Assembly (NCBI RefSeq): GCF_003611035.1 | Contig: NZ_CP030033.1 | Location: 2,604,001-2,668,000 of the forward strand | From: Cryobacterium soli | GTDB taxonomy: Bacteria; Actinomycetota; Actinomycetes; Actinomycetales; Microbacteriaceae | Reading direction: 5' to 3' | DNA length: 64,000 bases | In this document: in pieces, positions 1 through 8,197 of the stretch | Layout: each line of letters begins with the position of its first letter | How positions within the stretch are numbered: the stretch's first letter is position 1 | The notes under the pieces: generated by a model | The model's database searches: none | Told to the model about the DNA's origin: nothing | What the model saw: only the letters and a program-made list of their open reading frames with translations | Position numbers and translations under genes: made by a program

Positions 1-263
1 ACCACGAGGTGTTCGGTGTTGACCCCGTATCCAGCCATGGTGGCGCGCACGAAGTCACCGATGGTGTCTTTGCCGATACGGCCGACGGTGGCCACGTCGA
101 CACCGAGCTTGGCCAGGTTCACCGACGGCGCGGCGGCGGTGCCGGCCACGGTGAACTTGATCTGCTCGATGAACTCGAGGTGTTGGCCGGGCGGCACGGC
201 CGTGAATGGCCAGCCGAGCGCATCGGCGATGTGCGCCCCCATGGAAATCACTCGAGACGTCAT
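1..263 (-). CDS. PfkB-family carbohydrate kinase, N-terminal part (runs off window)
   Basis: This is the first 87 codons of a protein that continues beyond the left edge. The start at 263 is supported by a GGAGGA ribosome site a few bases upstream. The N-terminus has the ribokinase/PfkB layout: a first beta strand with MGAHIADAL, then GTAAAPSVNLAKLG and the VATVGRIGKDTIGD segment that forms the sugar pocket and lid. The family phosphorylates sugars, nucleosides or ketoses with ATP in the cytoplasm. It lies 119 bases downstream of the aldolase/dehydrogenase gene on the same strand, so it probably belongs to that catabolic operon. The catalytic GAGD motif is outside the window, so substrate and completeness cannot be judged. 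Confidence 0.85.
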   Translation of the reverse strand, partial: MTSRVISMGAHIADALGWPFTAVPPGQHLEFIEQIKFTVAGTAAAPSVNLAKLGVDVATVGRIGKDTIGDFVRATMAGYGVNTEHLV

Positions 264-382
264 TGTTCCTCCGTTGGATGTGGTGCAGCCATTGCCGCGT
301 TCAGTGAATCTTGCTGGTTCGGATGCCGCACCGCCAACCCCCTGACGGCGGCAGCGGTGTGGCGGATGCTGCTGAGCTCGAG

Positions 383-2368
383 CTAGATGACCCTGTCGTT
401 GCCACCGTCGACGGGTACCTGCGCGCCGGTGGTGGACTGGAAGGTGGCGGTGACCATCGCGCCCACCATGTGGGCCACGTCTAGGCTGGTCACCTCGGTG
501 GAGAGCAGGTTGCGGCGCTTGTACTCGTCGATGCTCACGCCGTACTTCTCGGCCCGCTCGGCTAGCAGCTCTGGCGTCCACAGGGCGGTGTCGAAGACCG
601 CGTCGGGGTGCACGGTGTTCACCCGGATGCCGTCACGCGCCCACTCCAGGGCGGCCACCCGGGCCAGCTGCGTGAGCGCAGCCTTCGACGCGGAGTAGGC
701 GGCGGCGCCGGGTCCGGGGGCGGCGAAGTTCTTCGAGCCGATCACGACCACCCGGCCGTAGCTGGGCGACTCGGCCAGCAGCGGCTGGGCTAGCGCGAAC
801 AGGGTCTGCACCGAGCCCACGTTGATGGCCAGGGTGCGGTCCCAGACGGCGCCATCCAGCGAGGTGATGGGGGCGCTCTCGGCGAAGACTCCGGCAGCGA
901 CCACGAGGATGTCGAGACCGCCGAAGTGTGTGACGGTCTGACTCAACGCGTCGGCCAGCGCGGCCCGGTCCCGCACGTCGGCCGGGATGCCCAGCCAGCC
1001 CGCTCCCGAGAAGCTGTCGGTCACGCCGGGCGAGATGTCGATGCCGACCACGCAGGCGCCGAGGTCGAGCAGGTGTTTCGCGATGCTGCGGCCTATACCG
1101 GACGCCGCCCCGGTGACCAGGGCCACCTGGCCGGTGAGCTCGGCTGGTGCGCCGCCCATGCGCAGCTTGGCCTGCTCGAGGTCCCAGTATTCGATGTCGA
1201 ACAACTCACCCTCCGGCAAGGCCGTGTAGCTGCCGAGCCTTTCGCCGGCTTCGATCACGTCGAAGGTGTGCAACGCGATATCGCGCACGATGTTGGCATC
1301 CTTGATGGTTTTGCCCACCGTGAACATTCCCTGTTCCGGGTCGAGGATGAACCGTGGGGTGGGGTCCAGAATATCCAGCGGCACTGCCGAACGGCCCCGG
1401 TTTCGCTCAAAGTAGGCCCGGTAGTCGGCAACGTAGCCGTCTACTCCGGCGGCATCGACACCTCTACCCACCAGCGGCAGCCGCTTGGTGCGAATGATGT
1501 GGTCGGGGGTGGCCGGCCCGCGGGAGGCGATCTCGGCCAGGTCGGCGCGGCCGACGAAATCCCACACCCTGGTCGCGGTGTGGTGGCCCACGATCATCGG
1601 GCGGCCCGCGTGCGCAGAGATGGCACGGCGTAACCGGGCGGTGGCCAGCGGGTCGGCCGCGGCTGGCTCGACGGATGCGGCCGATGCTGCCGGCTCCGCG
1701 GCGTCGCCCGTGACGGCAGCCTCGGCGGTCGAGATGAACTCGAGGTGCCGGCTGTAGGCCTCGGCCATGGTGTCGCCGAAGGTGAATAGGCCGTGGTTGA
1801 GCAACACCATGCCCCGGGTCTTCTCGGTCGCAAGCTTCGGCCAGAGCTCGTTGGCGAGCCGGGCGAGGTCGAAACCAGGCATGACATAGGGGATGAGCAC
1901 CACCGAGTCGCCGAAGAGCTCGGTGACGGCCGCGGCCGGATCGGGCTGGTTGGTGAGCGAGACGATCACGTCGGCGTGCGAGTGCAGCACCGCCCGGTAG
2001 GGCAGCAGGGCGTGGAGCAGCGACTCGATCGACGGGTCGGGTGCCGACGCATCCAACAGCGCGCAGCGCAGCTCGTTCACCAGCGCGGCGTCGGTGATGG
2101 CGTCGATCGTGAGTAGCTCGCGCAGCCGGGTGAGCCGCAACGGGGCGAACCCCTGCGGCTTGATCGTGGCCATGTCCCAGCCACTGCCCTTGACGTAGAT
2201 CACGTCGAGGTAGGCGCCGGTGACATCGGTGATGGTGTCCTTGATCGAGGAGTTGCCGCCGCCGTGCAACACCAGGGCCTCATGCGCCCCGATAGTGCGC
2301 GACCCTTGCACGCATTCGTCGAGGGCGCTCTGCCCGTCGGATGTGGGCGTCTGCCACAGACTCTTCAC
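383..2368 (-). CDS. Bifunctional class II aldolase / short-chain dehydrogenase (RhaEW/YuxG type)
   Basis: The 661-residue fusion is close to the usual length of about 680. Residues 1-400 are a class II aldolase/adducin domain: the GGGNSSIKD phosphate-binding loop, metal-ligand histidines in LHSHADV, and a later LLNHGLFTFG. Residues 410-661 are a short-chain dehydrogenase: VTGAASGIG for NAD(P), an AAG strand, and the catalytic YSASK. Characterised relatives split L-rhamnulose-1-phosphate into dihydroxyacetone phosphate and lactaldehyde and oxidise the aldehyde. No rhamnose isomerase is in view, so a different ketose phosphate is possible. It is transcribed divergently from the ABC transporter at 2658 and shares its operator-rich intergenic region. 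The family assignment is certain; the substrate is inference. Confidence 0.9.
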   Translation of the reverse strand: MKSLWQTPTSDGQSALDECVQGSRTIGAHEALVLHGGGNSSIKDTITDVTGAYLDVIYVKGSGWDMATIKPQGFAPLRLTRLRELLTIDAITDAALVNELRCALLDASAPDPSIESLLHALLPYRAVLHSHADVIVSLTNQPDPAAAVTELFGDSVVLIPYVMPGFDLARLANELWPKLATEKTRGMVLLNHGLFTFGDTMAEAYSRHLEFISTAEAAVTGDAAEPAASAASVEPAAADPLATARLRRAISAHAGRPMIVGHHTATRVWDFVGRADLAEIASRGPATPDHIIRTKRLPLVGRGVDAAGVDGYVADYRAYFERNRGRSAVPLDILDPTPRFILDPEQGMFTVGKTIKDANIVRDIALHTFDVIEAGERLGSYTALPEGELFDIEYWDLEQAKLRMGGAPAELTGQVALVTGAASGIGRSIAKHLLDLGACVVGIDISPGVTDSFSGAGWLGIPADVRDRAALADALSQTVTHFGGLDILVVAAGVFAESAPITSLDGAVWDRTLAINVGSVQTLFALAQPLLAESPSYGRVVVIGSKNFAAPGPGAAAYSASKAALTQLARVAALEWARDGIRVNTVHPDAVFDTALWTPELLAERAEKYGVSIDEYKRRNLLSTEVTSLDVAHMVGAMVTATFQSTTGAQVPVDGGNDRVI

Positions 2369-2657
2369 TGGAACCCCTTTGTTCGTGTTCGCCGCGCAGG
2401 ATGGTATCTAACCGTTACAAACGGCACGACCGAGGGCGATGTAACGAAACGTACCAGAAATGTCACAATCTGTATTGCCTCGGCTTGGTCGGCATTTCTC
2501 GGTTTTCCTGCACAATGGCGGGTGGTGGGCAGGGATCTGGGCGGAGAAAAGATTTACTCGCTTTCGTGACAATTTGTGCTTTACTGTTACAACCGTCCCG
2601 GCTGTTGCGATTGCCAGGGGTTTCTTGTAACACAGCTACGTTCAAAGGAGAACAGTT
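2369..2657. promoter_or_regulatory. Divergent promoter region with repeated GTTACAA/TTGTAAC operators
   Basis: The 289-bp gap separates the leftward aldolase operon from the rightward transporter operon and is AT-richer than its flanks. It holds a palindrome CCGTTACAAACGG (2412-2424), another GTAACGAAACGTAC (2441-2454), and a perfect inverted pair TGTTACAA (2585-2592) / TTGTAACA (2625-2632) about 40 bp apart. A degenerate TGTCACAA lies near 2461. The rightward gene has AAAGGAG at 2645-2651. Repeated half-sites on both sides fit a single repressor, for example of DeoR type, controlling both operons. No regulator gene for this locus is inside the window. Confidence 0.6.
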
Positions 2658-3710
2658 ATGAAGCGTCCAACCAAGCTTCTCGGCCTCACGGTCACCGCGA
2701 TCGCGGCGACCGCCCTGCTGGCCGGGTGTGGCACCGTCGGAGAGACCGGGGGCGCCACCGTTGCCGGCGGCTCCGACGGTGAAGTCTTCCGCATCGCCAC
2801 AGTGTCCAAGGTCGAGGGAATCTCCTGGTTCGAAGCCATGCGCACCGGCGTCGATCAATTCAATGCCGACAACGGCGATGTCGTCGAGGCCTGGCAGACG
2901 GGCCCGGACACCGGCGACCCTGCCAAGCAGGTGCAGATCGTCGAGGACCTCATCGCCCAGGGCGTGGATGCCCTCGTCGTAGTGCCCAACGACCCGCAGT
3001 CGATCGCGCCGGTGCTCAAGAAGGCCCGCGACGCAGGCATCGTGGTCATCACCCACGAGGCCCCGGCGCTCGCCGCGACCGAGAGCGTCGACTACGACCT
3101 CGAAGCTTTCGACAACGCCGAGTTCGGCGAGAAGATGTTCGAGCAGCTCGCCGGCCAGATGGGCGGCAAGGGCACCTTCGTCGGCGAGGTCGGCTCGCTC
3201 ACCAGTGAGACCCACATGGCCTGGTACAACGCCGGCGTCGCCTACCTCGAGGCCAACTACCCCGACATCACCCCGGTGTCTGCGCAGCCCTACGAAGACG
3301 ACAACGACGACTCCAAGGCCCGCGACAACGCCCTGGAGATCCTCAAGGCGTACCCCGACCTCGGCGGCTTCATCGGCACCTCGGTCTCGGCCGGCGCGAA
3401 CTTCGCCGCCGTGCTCAAGGAGAAGAACCTCACCAACATCGCCACCTCGATGCTGAGCCTGCCCTCGGTGGCCGGCCCCTACCTCGAAGAAGACGTGGTG
3501 GGTTCGGCACAGGCCTGGAACCCCGCAGGCGCCGGCTACGCTGCCAACGCCGTCGCCTTGGCCGTGCTGCAGGACCGGGCCGTGGAGTCGGGTAACGACC
3601 TCAAGTTCGAGGGCTATGACGACGTCACCGTCGACGGCAAGCTCATCACCGGTGCCGCGATCCTGATGATCGAAAAGGGCCAGTACCCCGGCGGCAAGTA
3701 CCCGTTCTAG
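2658..3710 (+). CDS. Sugar ABC transporter substrate-binding lipoprotein (RbsB/RhaS/LsrB-like)
   Basis: A 350-residue secreted lipoprotein. A positively charged, hydrophobic signal ends in the lipobox LLAG-C at residue 23. The mature part is a periplasmic-binding-protein type 1 fold, with FRIATVSKVEGISWF, then DLIAQGVDALVVVPNDPQS and the GFIGTSVSAG hinge region. This matches the branch that binds rhamnose, AI-2 or other pentoses. It is the first gene of the rightward operon and has a good AAAGGAG site. It delivers an unidentified sugar to the RbsA/RbsC-type proteins encoded next. A 12-bp hairpin follows the gene and probably keeps its expression above the membrane components. Confidence 0.9.
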   Translation: MKRPTKLLGLTVTAIAATALLAGCGTVGETGGATVAGGSDGEVFRIATVSKVEGISWFEAMRTGVDQFNADNGDVVEAWQTGPDTGDPAKQVQIVEDLIAQGVDALVVVPNDPQSIAPVLKKARDAGIVVITHEAPALAATESVDYDLEAFDNAEFGEKMFEQLAGQMGGKGTFVGEVGSLTSETHMAWYNAGVAYLEANYPDITPVSAQPYEDDNDDSKARDNALEILKAYPDLGGFIGTSVSAGANFAAVLKEKNLTNIATSMLSLPSVAGPYLEEDVVGSAQAWNPAGAGYAANAVALAVLQDRAVESGNDLKFEGYDDVTVDGKLITGAAILMIEKGQYPGGKYPF

Positions 3711-3743
3711 GCAGCACCACGCACGACCGATTCACCGGATTCC

Positions 3744-3778
3744 GGTGGTGGCGTCCAACTCCCGCTGACGCCACCACC
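3744..3778 (+). terminator. Intercistronic hairpin after binding-protein gene
   Basis: A perfect 12-bp stem (GGTGGTGGCGTC at 3744-3755 pairs with 3767-3778) has an 11-base loop. It lacks a strong U tract. It sits between the binding-protein and ATPase genes of one operon, so partial termination or 3' end protection is more likely than full termination. Confidence 0.6.
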
Positions 3779-3874
3779 CGGCTCCGCACGATTCCCCGCA
3801 GCACGCCCCCTTCTTGCGCGACCGTCCTCCCGTGACGGGGCCGCGCTCCTCTTCTACTCACGAATAGAGCGATC

Positions 3875-5437
3875 ATGGGCAACCCCATCCTCATCGCGGA
3901 AAACCTCTCCATCGCATTCGGTGGGGTGACCGCACTCGACACCATCAACCTCTCGATCGGCGAAGGCGAGATCCTCTGCCTCGCCGGCGAGAACGGCTCG
4001 GGCAAGTCCACCTTCGTCAAGATCGTCTCCGGCGTCTACGCGCCCAGCGCCGGCAGCGTGGCCATCGACGGCAGCCGGGTCGACAGCCAGGGCCCGCGGG
4101 CCGCGATCAGCGCCGGCGTGCAAGTCATCTACCAGGACCTCTCCCTCTTCGACCATCTCTCGGTGGCAGAGAACATCGCGATGAACCGCATGATGCACGA
4201 CGGCTCCCGCCTGGTGAAGCGCTCCACGATGCGCACCATCGCCTCCGAACAGCTCGCCAGGGTGGGCGTCGAGCTTCCCCTGGACGACCGGGTCTCCACC
4301 CTCTCGGTGGCTAACAAGCAGCTCGTGGCCATCGCTCGGGCACTGAGCATGGATGCGCGCATTCTGTTCATGGACGAACCGACCACCGCCCTCACCACCA
4401 ACGAGGTGAAGCGGCTGCTCAAGATCGTGCTCGAACTCAAGAGCCGCGGCCTGTCGATCGTGTTCATCAGCCACAAGCTCGACGAGGTCTTCGCCATCGC
4501 CGACCGCATCATCATCTTCCGCGACGGCCACAAGATGGGCGACTTCACCGCCGCCGAACTCGACGAGGAATCGCTGAGCTTCCACATGACCGGCCGAACG
4601 GTCTCCTACGCCCGCTATCACAGGCAGATCGACGACGAGACGCCGCTGCTGCAGGTGCAGGGCCTCGGCCGCACCGGCAATTACCAAGACATCAGCTTCG
4701 ACGTGCGCAAGGGCGACATCCTCGGCCTCACGGGCCTGCTCGGCGCCGGCCGCACCGAACTGGCCCTCTCGCTGTTCGGCCTCAACACTCCCGACTCCGG
4801 CCGGATCCTGATCGGCGGCAAGCCGGTGTGCATCCGCTCGCCCTTGCAGGCGATGGAGCACGGCATCGCCCTGGTGCCGGAGGACCGCAAGACGCAGGGC
4901 CTGTTCGGCGCCCAGTCCATTCGCAACAATGTGTCGTCGAACGTGATCGACTCGCTGCTGGGCCGCACCCGCCTGATCGACCGCAAGGCCGAGCAGGCGC
5001 TGGCCGTGGCCACGGTTCACGAGATGAACGTGAACAACAAGAACGTCGACACCCTGGTGCAGAACCTCTCCGGCGGCAACCAGCAGAAGGTGGTGATCGG
5101 CAAGTGGATCGCCCGGCACCCCACCATCTTCATCCTGGACAGCCCGACAGTCGGCATCGACATCGGCTCCAAGCAGGAGATCTACGACCGAATCCACACC
5201 CTCGCGGCCAGCGGCATCGGCGTGATCGTGATCTCCGACGAGCCGGAGGAGATCATCGCCAACTGCAACCGAGTGCTGGTCATGCACGAGGGCACAGTGC
5301 TCGACCGGTTTGAAGAAGCCGACCTGCGGGCGCCCGAGTTCAAGGACCGGCTCGCCACCATCATCAGCGACCCGGAGGCGCACGTGAAACACGCCACCGC
5401 AGCGCTCACCACGATCAGCACTGGAGACCAGCGATGA
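3875..5437 (+). CDS. Sugar ABC transporter ATP-binding protein, duplicated RbsA/MglA type
   Basis: At 520 residues it has the normal length for a tandem ATPase of the CUT2 family. The first half has Walker A GENGSGKST near residue 39, signature-like LSVANKQL and Walker B ILFMDEPTTAL. The second half has the usual degenerate Walker A (GLLGAGRTE), signature LSGGNQQKV and Walker B-like FILDSPTVG. It powers sugar uptake together with the two permeases that follow. The stop overlaps the next start by 4 bases, which indicates translational coupling. The ribosome site before 3875 is weak, which fits lower expression than the binding protein. Confidence 0.93.
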   Translation: MGNPILIAENLSIAFGGVTALDTINLSIGEGEILCLAGENGSGKSTFVKIVSGVYAPSAGSVAIDGSRVDSQGPRAAISAGVQVIYQDLSLFDHLSVAENIAMNRMMHDGSRLVKRSTMRTIASEQLARVGVELPLDDRVSTLSVANKQLVAIARALSMDARILFMDEPTTALTTNEVKRLLKIVLELKSRGLSIVFISHKLDEVFAIADRIIIFRDGHKMGDFTAAELDEESLSFHMTGRTVSYARYHRQIDDETPLLQVQGLGRTGNYQDISFDVRKGDILGLTGLLGAGRTELALSLFGLNTPDSGRILIGGKPVCIRSPLQAMEHGIALVPEDRKTQGLFGAQSIRNNVSSNVIDSLLGRTRLIDRKAEQALAVATVHEMNVNNKNVDTLVQNLSGGNQQKVVIGKWIARHPTIFILDSPTVGIDIGSKQEIYDRIHTLAASGIGVIVISDEPEEIIANCNRVLVMHEGTVLDRFEEADLRAPEFKDRLATIISDPEAHVKHATAALTTISTGDQR

Positions 5438-6462
5438 AGACATCCCCGTTCCGCGCCGTCTTCAAGCGGCCCTCCACCGCGATGGAGAAGTACCTGCTGG
5501 CCATCATCATCGGCTACATCGTGATCGTGGCCCTGAAGAACCCGCTGTTCTTCAGCGTCGAGACCCTGTTCGACATGCTGCGTAGCGGCTCCGGCGTGAT
5601 GATCCTCGCCATCGGCGTGCTTATCGTGCTCGTGTCCGGAGGCATCGACGTTTCGTTCACGGCCATCGCCGTGGTCTCCGGCTACACGTCGGTGAAGCTG
5701 ATGCTGGCGCTCGGCATCGACAACATCCTCTTCGCCTTCGTGGTGTCGATCGTGGTCGGCTGCCTGCTCGGAGCAATTAACGCCCTGATCATCCACCGGT
5801 TCAATCTGCCCACCCTGATCGTCACCCTCGGCACCGCCAGCGCCTACCACGGCCTGATGGCCACGGTGCTGGGCACCAAGTCGTTCCCCACCGCGGCAAT
5901 GCCGCAGTCGCTGGTGAACTTCGGCTCCACTGACCTGATCGTGATCGACTCCGACACCGGCCGCTACGGTCTCACCGTGTTCTTGCCGATCGTGATCGCG
6001 GTGCTCGTGCTCACCTGGTTCATCCTCTACCGCACCATGCTCGGCCGGCAGGTCTTTGCCGTGGGGAGCAACGAGGAGTCGGCCTCCCGACTCGGTATCA
6101 ACATCTTCCGCACCAAGCTCTTCGTCTATTCCTACTCCGGCGCACTCTCGGGCCTGATGGGCATCATCTACTTCAGCGAGCTCAAATACGTCAACCCGGT
6201 CTCCCTGGTGGGCACCGAGCTGATGATCATCGCCGCGGTCGTTATCGGCGGGGCCAAGCTCACCGGAGGTGAGGGCACAATCCTCGGCACAATCCTGGGC
6301 ATCGTCGTGGTGCAACTGTTCCAGTCAACCCTGGTCTTCCTCGGCCTCGGCTCCTCCTGGAACGACCTGTTCTTCGGCGCCGTGCTGCTGATCAGCCTGG
6401 GCGTCATGTACTACCGCCAACGCATCCAGGACCGCAAGAACCTCGTCTTCGCGACGGCCTAA
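5434..6462 (+). CDS. Sugar ABC transporter permease (RbsC type) 1
   Basis: The 342-residue polytopic membrane protein has about nine or ten hydrophobic segments. It carries the RbsC-family signatures VLVSGGIDVSF near residue 67 and an EAA-like region around GGAKLTGGEGTILGTILG near the C-terminus. CUT2 transporters form the channel from two RbsC-type subunits. Here two different permease genes follow each other, as in the rhamnose and AI-2 systems, which suggests a heterodimeric channel. It overlaps the ATPase gene by 4 bases and is followed 23 bases later by the second permease. Confidence 0.92.
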   Translation: MKTSPFRAVFKRPSTAMEKYLLAIIIGYIVIVALKNPLFFSVETLFDMLRSGSGVMILAIGVLIVLVSGGIDVSFTAIAVVSGYTSVKLMLALGIDNILFAFVVSIVVGCLLGAINALIIHRFNLPTLIVTLGTASAYHGLMATVLGTKSFPTAAMPQSLVNFGSTDLIVIDSDTGRYGLTVFLPIVIAVLVLTWFILYRTMLGRQVFAVGSNEESASRLGINIFRTKLFVYSYSGALSGLMGIIYFSELKYVNPVSLVGTELMIIAAVVIGGAKLTGGEGTILGTILGIVVVQLFQSTLVFLGLGSSWNDLFFGAVLLISLGVMYYRQRIQDRKNLVFATA

Positions 6463-6485
6463 CCGGGAAGTCAGAGAACCAGACC

Positions 6486-7592
6486 ATGAACTCCATTGCG
6501 CGTCTCGTCGCCCGAGACAAGAACCTCTCCGTGCTGCTCGTGATGACCGCCGTCACCCTCGTCGCGCTCATCACCCTGCTCGGCGGCCGGTTCCTCTCCG
6601 CCGGCAACCTGCAGTCGATGTCCTCTCAGGTGAGCGAATTCGGCTTCCTCGCCCTCGCCATGGGCCTGGCCATGCTCACCGCCGGCATTGACCTGTCGAT
6701 CGTCTCTGCGGCGGTGCTCTCCGGCATCGTGGGGGCCACCGTGATGAGCGGCCAGCTTGTGCCGGTCACCGCTTCGAACTCGAACACCCTGATGCTCGTA
6801 GGCATCCTGGCGGCCCTAGTGACCGGCATGCTCTGCGGCCTGCTCAACGGGCTGCTGATCGCCAAGATCTCGATCCCGCCGATCCTCGCCACCCTCGGCA
6901 CGATGATCTTGTTCACCGGCATCGGCATGGTCATCACCAACGGGCAGAGCGTGCCCATCGCCATCAGCAGCTACTCCGCGCTCGGCGCCGCCACGGTGGC
7001 GAACATTCCGATCATCTTCATCCTCATGGTCGCCGCGTTCCTCGTCGTGGGCTTCATGCTGCGCCGCACCCGCTTCGGCCGCCGCATCTACCTCTTCGGC
7101 GAGAACGATGTGGCGCTGCGCTTCTCCGGGGTGCGCAACGACCGGGTGATCATCCTCACCTACGTCACCATCGGCCTACTGGTGGGCCTGGCCGCCGTGA
7201 TCATGGTCTCCAGGGTGAACTCCGCCCGGGTGGGCTTCGGCGAGAGCTACCTGCTGCAGGCGATCCTCGTGGTGGTGCTCGCTGGCTTCAACCCCTACGG
7301 TGGCCGCGGCCGGGTGGTCAGCGTGGCCCTCGGCCTGATCCTGCTGCAGTCCTTGCAGAGTGCCTTCACCATCCTGCAGTTCAACCCCTACGTGAAGAAC
7401 CTCATCTGGGGCTCCATGCTGCTGCTGGTCATGGTGGTCAACTACTACGTGGCCCGCTGGAACCCCCGCGGCGCCGCGAAGACCAAGGGACCCGGCTCCA
7501 CCCCGGTGATTCCCGCGAAGTCGGCGCCGCTGGCCGCCGCCGAGACGCACCGGGCGACGGACGGCGTGACCCTGGGCGGGCGGGCGCTGTGA
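6486..7592 (+). CDS. Sugar ABC transporter permease (RbsC type) 2
   Basis: A 368-residue second CUT2 permease with the family signature LTAGIDLSIV near residue 60 and repeated hydrophobic helices. About 35 polar, proline/alanine-rich residues follow the last helix and make it longer than its partner. It pairs with the preceding permease. Its TGA stop overlaps the GTG start of the SIS gene, so transport and catabolism genes are translationally coupled. Confidence 0.92.
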   Translation: MNSIARLVARDKNLSVLLVMTAVTLVALITLLGGRFLSAGNLQSMSSQVSEFGFLALAMGLAMLTAGIDLSIVSAAVLSGIVGATVMSGQLVPVTASNSNTLMLVGILAALVTGMLCGLLNGLLIAKISIPPILATLGTMILFTGIGMVITNGQSVPIAISSYSALGAATVANIPIIFILMVAAFLVVGFMLRRTRFGRRIYLFGENDVALRFSGVRNDRVIILTYVTIGLLVGLAAVIMVSRVNSARVGFGESYLLQAILVVVLAGFNPYGGRGRVVSVALGLILLQSLQSAFTILQFNPYVKNLIWGSMLLLVMVVNYYVARWNPRGAAKTKGPGSTPVIPAKSAPLAAAETHRATDGVTLGGRAL

Positions 7593-8176
7593 GTACCGTG
7601 ACGAGCAGCTTCCACGGCGCTGATTTCCACAGCCAAGCCGCCACCATCGTGGCGGAGCTCGCAGGTACGGTGGCGCGGATCGACAGTGGCGAGATAGAGC
7701 GCACGATCGAGGCGCTCCTGGCCGCGGACACCGTCTTCGTAATCGGGGTGGGCCGCGAAGGCCTGGCCGCCCGCGGATTCGCGATGCGACTGGCGCACCT
7801 CGGTCTCACCGTGCACTGGGCCTGGGATGACACCACTCCCGCCGTCACCGCGGAAGACCTGCTCGTGATGGTGAACGGTCCCGGTACCATCGGCCACCTC
7901 GACTACGTCTTCGACCGGGTGCGAGAAGTGGGTGCCACGACCCTCGTGGTGTCCGCCATCGCTAGCGCCCGCACCCCGGCCCTGGCCGACGTTGCCCTGA
8001 TCGTGCCCGCCACCGTCTACCGTGGCGAGGGCGACCTGGTGTCGTCGATCCAGCCGATGGGCAGCCTGTTCGAGCAGGCAACCCAGCTGGTCTTCGACAC
8101 CCTGGTGCTGCAACTGGCCGAACGCCTCGGCCTGGCTTTCGCCGACCTCGCCCCGCGACACCGCAACTTCGAATAA
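7589..8176 (+). CDS. SIS-domain protein, 6-phospho-3-hexuloisomerase-like with altered loops
   Basis: The 195-residue single SIS domain is HxlB-like in size and in the sequence around GVGREGLAARGFAMRLAHLG (residues 53-72). HxlB/PHI enzymes isomerise ketohexose and aldohexose phosphates. Family members normally have Ser in the first loop (GAGRSG) and SGSGET in the second. Here these read GVGREG and VNGPGT, so both phosphate-contacting serines appear to be replaced. It may therefore act on a different phosphosugar or a non-phosphorylated one, or be regulatory. The GTG start overlaps the permease stop (4 bases), and the DhaK-DhaL gene follows after 21 bases. Confidence 0.75.
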   Translation: MSTVTSSFHGADFHSQAATIVAELAGTVARIDSGEIERTIEALLAADTVFVIGVGREGLAARGFAMRLAHLGLTVHWAWDDTTPAVTAEDLLVMVNGPGTIGHLDYVFDRVREVGATTLVVSAIASARTPALADVALIVPATVYRGEGDLVSSIQPMGSLFEQATQLVFDTLVLQLAERLGLAFADLAPRHRNFE

Positions 8177-8197
8177 CTACTCAACGAGGAGTCCCCC

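Noticed and set aside
383..2368. Frameshifted pair of separate aldolase and dehydrogenase genes
   Set aside because: The frame is open throughout and fused proteins of this size are a known family.
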